DNA of 32,077 nucleotides, from NCBI GenBank assembly GCA_964653685.1, contig CAZZHA010000005.1, positions 1 through 32,077 on the forward strand, in the 5' to 3' direction. Position numbers and translations under genes: made by a program. Positions 29,572 to 32,077 of this stretch are shown here, one piece after another. The first letter of the stretch is position 1, and each line of letters begins with the position of its first letter. The DNA comes from DATKWU01 sp964653685 (GTDB lineage Bacteria > Patescibacteriota > Microgenomatia > PFEM01 > JAHIFH01). The notes under the pieces are model-generated. The model was not told the origin of the DNA and did no database searches. It saw only the letters and a list, made by a program, of their open reading frames with translations.

Positions 29572-29636
29572 AAAAAAAGATTGGTTGCGGAACACCCAAA
29601 AGTGGGCACGGCCAAGCCGCAACCAAAATCGCCGTT
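29572..29636 (-). terminator. 65-bp terminator module, copy b
   Basis: Identical to 28801-28865 across the whole 65 bp, including the hairpin and the minus-strand T7. It ends the minus operon 30280-29652. Confidence 0.85.
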
Positions 29637-29651
29637 TTCTTTCCACCTTCC

Positions 29652-29978
29652 TTAGGTTGGTCCTATTCCAAGCGCTATTCTAGCCGCTCTGGTGATGAGG
29701 ACTGAATCCCTAAGGGTTCCTGATATAGTTGTGACCCAGGCTTCTCCAGGTTCGAGCGTTTCCCAGTAGTTCCGCAGCGTGTTGGTGGCCTGCCTGATTG
29801 CCTCGTCCATCCACTTATTGATCTCGTCTGGAGATTTGGATGGGTTTATTGCATAGGAGGCAATTACGAAACGCTTTTTGGGATCGACCCACGCTACTGT
29901 CATAGCGGCCCCAGTATCAAACTTCTCAGCTGCTTCTGTTGCCGCTTCGACAGCCTTCCGTAGTTTCTCTGAGTACAT
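29652..29978 (-). CDS. Unknown small protein, cassette operon gene B
   Basis: 108 residues from ATG 29978 (SD AAAGGAGGG, 9 nt spacing). A longer frame from 30065 exists but overlaps the upstream gene without an SD. The N-terminus is a helix (LRKAVEAATEAAEKF), followed by strands around AMTVAWVDPKKRFVIASYAI and WVTTISGTLRDSVLITRAAR. No family recognised, no membrane segment. Its start overlaps the stop of the membrane protein gene by one base (TAATG), so they are coupled. GC-richer than the host average. Confidence 0.7.
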   Translation of the reverse strand: MYSEKLRKAVEAATEAAEKFDTGAAMTVAWVDPKKRFVIASYAINPSKSPDEINKWMDEAIRQATNTLRNYWETLEPGEAWVTTISGTLRDSVLITRAARIALGIGPT

Positions 29979-30280
29979 TACCTTATTCCCTCCTTTCGTC
30001 CTGTTTCGATACTCATGAAGAGCCATCCTAAGGTTACCGACAACAACGGCGGTAGCACAAGCCAAGGGACGGTAAGCACCTGAGCTACTCTTTCATAACT
30101 TGGCAATCGTAGAAGGCAGTACCACAGGCTTAACACACCGCCCCAAGCAAACGCTGTAGCGACTAAGGCGAGTGTCTTAAACAAGACTCCCTTCTTCTGC
30201 CGCCACACATACATGCAGATTGCCACCATCAACATTGCTTCGGCGACAACTGCTAGAAAAAAGACATAAGTGCCCGCCAT
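29978..30280 (-). CDS. Small three-helix membrane protein, cassette operon gene A
   Basis: 100 residues with three hydrophobic helices (about 4-24, 32-54 and 67-90) and a basic C-terminus (GRKEGIR). The size and topology would also suit a holin-like or small regulatory membrane protein, but no family is recognised. A strong SD (AAAGGAGGTG, 30289-30298) precedes the ATG by 8 nt. It is the first gene of a two-gene minus operon behind a 174-nt structured leader, and is followed at once by the 108-residue protein. Confidence 0.7.
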   Translation of the reverse strand: MAGTYVFFLAVVAEAMLMVAICMYVWRQKKGVLFKTLALVATAFAWGGVLSLWYCLLRLPSYERVAQVLTVPWLVLPPLLSVTLGWLFMSIETGRKEGIR

Positions 30281-30306
30281 TTCATTTCACCTCCTTTTTT
30301 GCTGTC

Positions 30307-30438
30307 TTGGAAGCCAGCCTCCTAGCAACAAAGAACTGTTTATGGCTAGAAAGCTAGCTTCCAATTTAAGAGGGGGTGTTTTTCAAAGTGCAAGAGGAGA
30401 TATATCAAAACTAAAAAAACGTAAGGCAGTTTCTTACG
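30307..30438 (-). promoter_or_regulatory. Structured 5' leader of the minus-strand membrane-protein operon
   Basis: On the minus strand the leader begins with CGTAAG-AAACTGC-CTTACG (30438-30420) followed by T7 (30419-30413), a terminator-like hairpin close to the start. It ends with a long hairpin: TTGGAAGC pairs with GCTTCCAA (30357-30364/30307-30314), and CTAGC with GCTAG inside. That hairpin finishes 8 nt before the SD. The layout is that of an attenuated or riboswitch-type leader; I do not recognise a class. Confidence 0.55.
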
Positions 30439-30460
30439 TCTTTGTTTTTACAATAATCTG

Positions 30461-30489
30461 ATTTTACTTTAATATTACTTATAAGTCAA
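30461..30489 (-). promoter_or_regulatory. Minus-strand promoter of the membrane-protein operon
   Basis: Minus strand TTGACT (30484-30489), 17-bp spacer, TAAAAT (30461-30466). The start is expected near 30454. Confidence 0.6.
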
Positions 30490-30536
30490 GCTATAGGATA
30501 TTTATTTTCTCCCAAACTTTCTCTAAGAATTAATCT

Positions 30537-30660
30537 AAAAAAGCCAGCCATTTCGGGATTTTTAGGTATCGGTGACCCCAAGGAGAGTTCAATTAAACAC
30601 TTTGGAGTATGTTGCTAGGCTTCAGGAGGTGTTTAAGACTAATTTTTCGCCTACTCTTAT
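30537..30660 (+). repeat. Intergenic repeat R, copy 4
   Basis: Begins with a worn terminator block ending in TTTTTAGGTATCGGTGACCC (core starts 30572), then AGAGTTCAATTAAACACTTT, GGAGTATGTT, TAGGCTTCAGGAGGTGTTTA and CTAATTTTTCGCCTA. TTAAACACTTT and the right-hand GGAGGTGTTTAA can form up to 11 pairs including wobbles. Confidence 0.85.
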
Positions 30661-30708
30661 GTTTTAGACAAACCTTATTTGTGTTGGAGAGAATTATTTG
30701 GATTCATT

Positions 30709-30717
30709 TGCTATCAT
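30709..30717 (+). promoter_or_regulatory. Extended -10 promoter of the five-HTH gene
   Basis: TG-C-TATCAT at 30709-30717. The ATG at 30724 coincides with the predicted transcription start, so the mRNA would be leaderless. This argues for 30724 rather than the in-frame ATG at 30679, which lies upstream of the promoter. Confidence 0.6.
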
Positions 30718-30723
30718 ACAGCT

Positions 30724-32034
30724 ATGAGGGAACAGGACAGTCATTTTCTTGAAAATGAAGTAGTATATCCCCTAGGAACAAGCGGAAAGGAAAAGGAAAG
30801 CTACCTGACTGTGGCTGAAATTTCTGAAAGAGAAGAAATGCCATGGACACAAGTAATAAGACGAATTGCACCTTTTAAAGAACAGCTGGAATTACCCCAA
30901 GAAGTGAGGAATGTAAGAGAGCTAGTTGTTCCCAGAGAGGTATTCGTACAAATACCTTTCGTTACAAGAACAGACATCCCAGCTGGCGATTGGATGACAA
31001 CGACAGAAATGGCTGATGACCTAAATGTTGATTATAAGTGGGTGAATCGAAGAATTTTAGATTTGTCTTTCGTAGGCGAATATCGAATTTGCTACCCCGT
31101 AAATTATCCAAGATTCCATCTCCCTCCAGAGGCCCTGGCAGAATTAAGAGAAATCAGAAATAGATCACCAGGTCAATTTGAACCTGGAACATATCTAAAT
31201 CTTGACCAAATAGCAAATACACTTGGAAGGCACCGGCTTTGGGTTGGGAATCGATTGGATGACATTTTAGATGAGTTAGGAGCAGAGTCCAGACTTGGAT
31301 TAGATGATTCAGGAAAGTCAGTAGAATACTACCCAAAAGAAGTTCTTGGGCCACTTTCAGAAGAAAAAGACAAGTATAAGGATGGTGGTGATAGACTAAC
31401 TATTCCTATGTTAGCGCATGAAGTTGGAAAAGATAGAGAGTGGGTGGAAAGAGAACTTGAGGAAATGGATGCAAGTGGAGAGTACCGTCGATTTGAAAGA
31501 TCGGGACGGGTTGATCTTTCTTTTAGTAGAAAAATACTCATTGAATTATTGAATAGAGCTGAAGCATATGTCGATCCAGAACCTGGTTGGTATACAGAAA
31601 GAGCTTTAGGGGAGATTGTTGGAAAGTCAGACAATTGGGTAAGAAGGAGGTTAAATCTTCTCAATGCTGAACCTAGGAGTTTCCAAGATTCGCATGGAGT
31701 TTCTCGTAAACACTATTCACCAAAAGTGTTATCTTCCCTCTTAAGAATGAAGGAAGGGTGGACTACATTTCAAGCACTGGAGTCAGAGCAACGTAGTGAA
31801 GATGATGAGATTGGACAACTTAGAAAAGTCCTAGCTTACGGACAAACTATGAGTAAGAGTACTCTTTTATGGCTTGGGATTAGTGAATCAGAGATAAAAA
31901 AATGGATGAAAATGGGATTGATTACTAGGTGGAAAAACGGACAGTATTACCTGACAAAAATAGCAGAAAAGGTCGACCAGAGAGCAACTATGGCGGAGGA
32001 AATGGTCAAAGAGCTTGATAAACTGGAATTATAA
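30724..32034 (+). CDS. Tandem helix-turn-helix repeat protein (five HTH-like units), probable DNA-binding protein
   Basis: 436 residues built from five repeats of about 65 residues. Each starts with an aromatic/Leu-Thr motif and an HTH-like core and ends W..V.RRL: YLTVAEIS (27) to WTQVIRRI (41), WMTTTEMA (90) to WVNRRI (106), YLNLDQIA (157) to WVGNRL (173), RLTIPMLA (224) to WVEREL (240), and WYTERALGEI (289) to WVRRRL (305). Between units lie wing-like stretches such as YYPKEVL and HYSPKVL. A sixth, different helical region ends with SESEIKKWMKMGLITRWKNG, resembling a MerR/excisionase-type HTH. No nuclease or recombinase motif is seen. The period suggests binding to repeated or extended DNA sites; the R repeats are obvious candidates, but this is inference. 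Confidence 0.7.
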   Translation: MREQDSHFLENEVVYPLGTSGKEKESYLTVAEISEREEMPWTQVIRRIAPFKEQLELPQEVRNVRELVVPREVFVQIPFVTRTDIPAGDWMTTTEMADDLNVDYKWVNRRILDLSFVGEYRICYPVNYPRFHLPPEALAELREIRNRSPGQFEPGTYLNLDQIANTLGRHRLWVGNRLDDILDELGAESRLGLDDSGKSVEYYPKEVLGPLSEEKDKYKDGGDRLTIPMLAHEVGKDREWVERELEEMDASGEYRRFERSGRVDLSFSRKILIELLNRAEAYVDPEPGWYTERALGEIVGKSDNWVRRRLNLLNAEPRSFQDSHGVSRKHYSPKVLSSLLRMKEGWTTFQALESEQRSEDDEIGQLRKVLAYGQTMSKSTLLWLGISESEIKKWMKMGLITRWKNGQYYLTKIAEKVDQRATMAEEMVKELDKLEL

Positions 32035-32037
32035 ATA

Positions 32038-32077
32038 AAAGCCCTTTATTTCGGGATTTTTAGGTATCGGTGACCCT
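32038..32077 (+). repeat. Intergenic repeat R, copy 5 (cut by window end)
   Basis: The terminator-like block and TTTTTAGGTATCGGTGACCCT match the left end of copies 2 and 4. The sequence stops at the window edge, so further cassettes may lie beyond. Confidence 0.75.

Noticed and set aside
30270..30461. A 63-codon plus-strand ORF between the minus operon and repeat R copy 4
   Set aside because: It lies in the structured leader of the minus-strand operon (SD, long hairpin, attenuator, promoter), has no SD of its own, and its protein looks like no family. Its inverted repeats explain the open frame.
30679..30723. Upstream ATG for the five-HTH gene
   Set aside because: It lies before the extended -10 at 30709-30717 and adds residues unlike the rest of the protein; no SD.
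27141..32077. CRISPR array
   Set aside because: Repeats are about 100 bp, diverged, and spaced 0.76-1.5 kb apart with genes between; there are no short uniform spacers and no cas genes.
27141..32077. Canonical integron with attC sites
   Set aside because: Inverted arms and a cassette layout are present, but the RYYYAAC and GTTRRRY boxes are not found at consistent places and no IntI-type integrase is in the window. Kept only as a loose analogy.
1..32077. Alternative genetic code (UGA read as glycine)
   Set aside because: TGA ends gatA, the Apt-like gene and dgkA at the expected family lengths, with overlapping starts, so it acts as a stop.

Overview
The window looks like a chromosomal segment of a small-genome, AT-rich bacterium, most likely of the Candidate Phyla Radiation (Patescibacteria, perhaps the Microgenomates side). 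The reasons are a LemA-HtpX pair beside a GatCAB operon, a PurH reduced to its IMP cyclohydrolase half, a small acidic zinc-ribbon protein of a kind common in these genomes, tight operons with 1-20 nt overlaps, and many genes with no Shine-Dalgarno sequence whose extended -10 promoter lies 6-9 nt before the ATG. TGA is used as an ordinary stop, so the UGA-glycine code is not in use. The phylum assignment is inference; no rRNA is present.

Layout. 1-1260, minus strand: tRNA-Asp, a MazG-like pyrophosphohydrolase starting 3 nt after that tRNA, a LysM protein, then tRNA-Gly and tRNA-Thr. 1283-8800, plus strand: PolX DNA polymerase, LemA, HtpX, then GatC-GatA-MFS transporter-GatB. 8815-12900: a degenerate GGDEF-like protein and DnaE. 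13058-22532: a nucleotide block with CTP synthase, three type I phosphoribosyltransferase-like proteins, an ECF-type transporter (putative S component, EcfT, fused EcfA), a stand-alone IMP cyclohydrolase and an FAD-dependent dehydrogenase. PurA, ribosomal protein L19 and small membrane or secreted proteins follow, then a DgkA-type kinase, an MBL hydrolase and a zinc-ribbon protein (22616-27002). The block reads as nucleotide salvage and homeostasis coupled to uptake of an unknown solute, possibly a nucleobase.

From about 27.1 kb to the end the character changes. Unfamiliar genes in both orientations are separated by five copies of a roughly 100-bp intergenic repeat (starts at 27141, 28681, 29445, 30572 and 32070, the last cut by the window end). 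The genes are two coiled-coil proteins with matching promoter-leaders, a cold-shock-like/Cys-rich protein, a two-gene operon behind a structured leader, and a protein made of five tandem HTH-like units. Two unrelated minus-strand genes end in an identical 65-bp terminator. This resembles a cassette array, but no recombinase is visible.

The best candidates for undescribed biology are (i) two copies of a compact RNA, at 15935-16001 and 21060-21121. Each starts at the predicted transcription start and has a hairpin with a conserved 7-nt loop that can pair downstream as an H-type pseudoknot, then U7 and a terminator. Also (ii) the repeat-bounded cassette region with its five-HTH protein, and (iii) several leaders with a terminator-like hairpin at or very near the transcription start.
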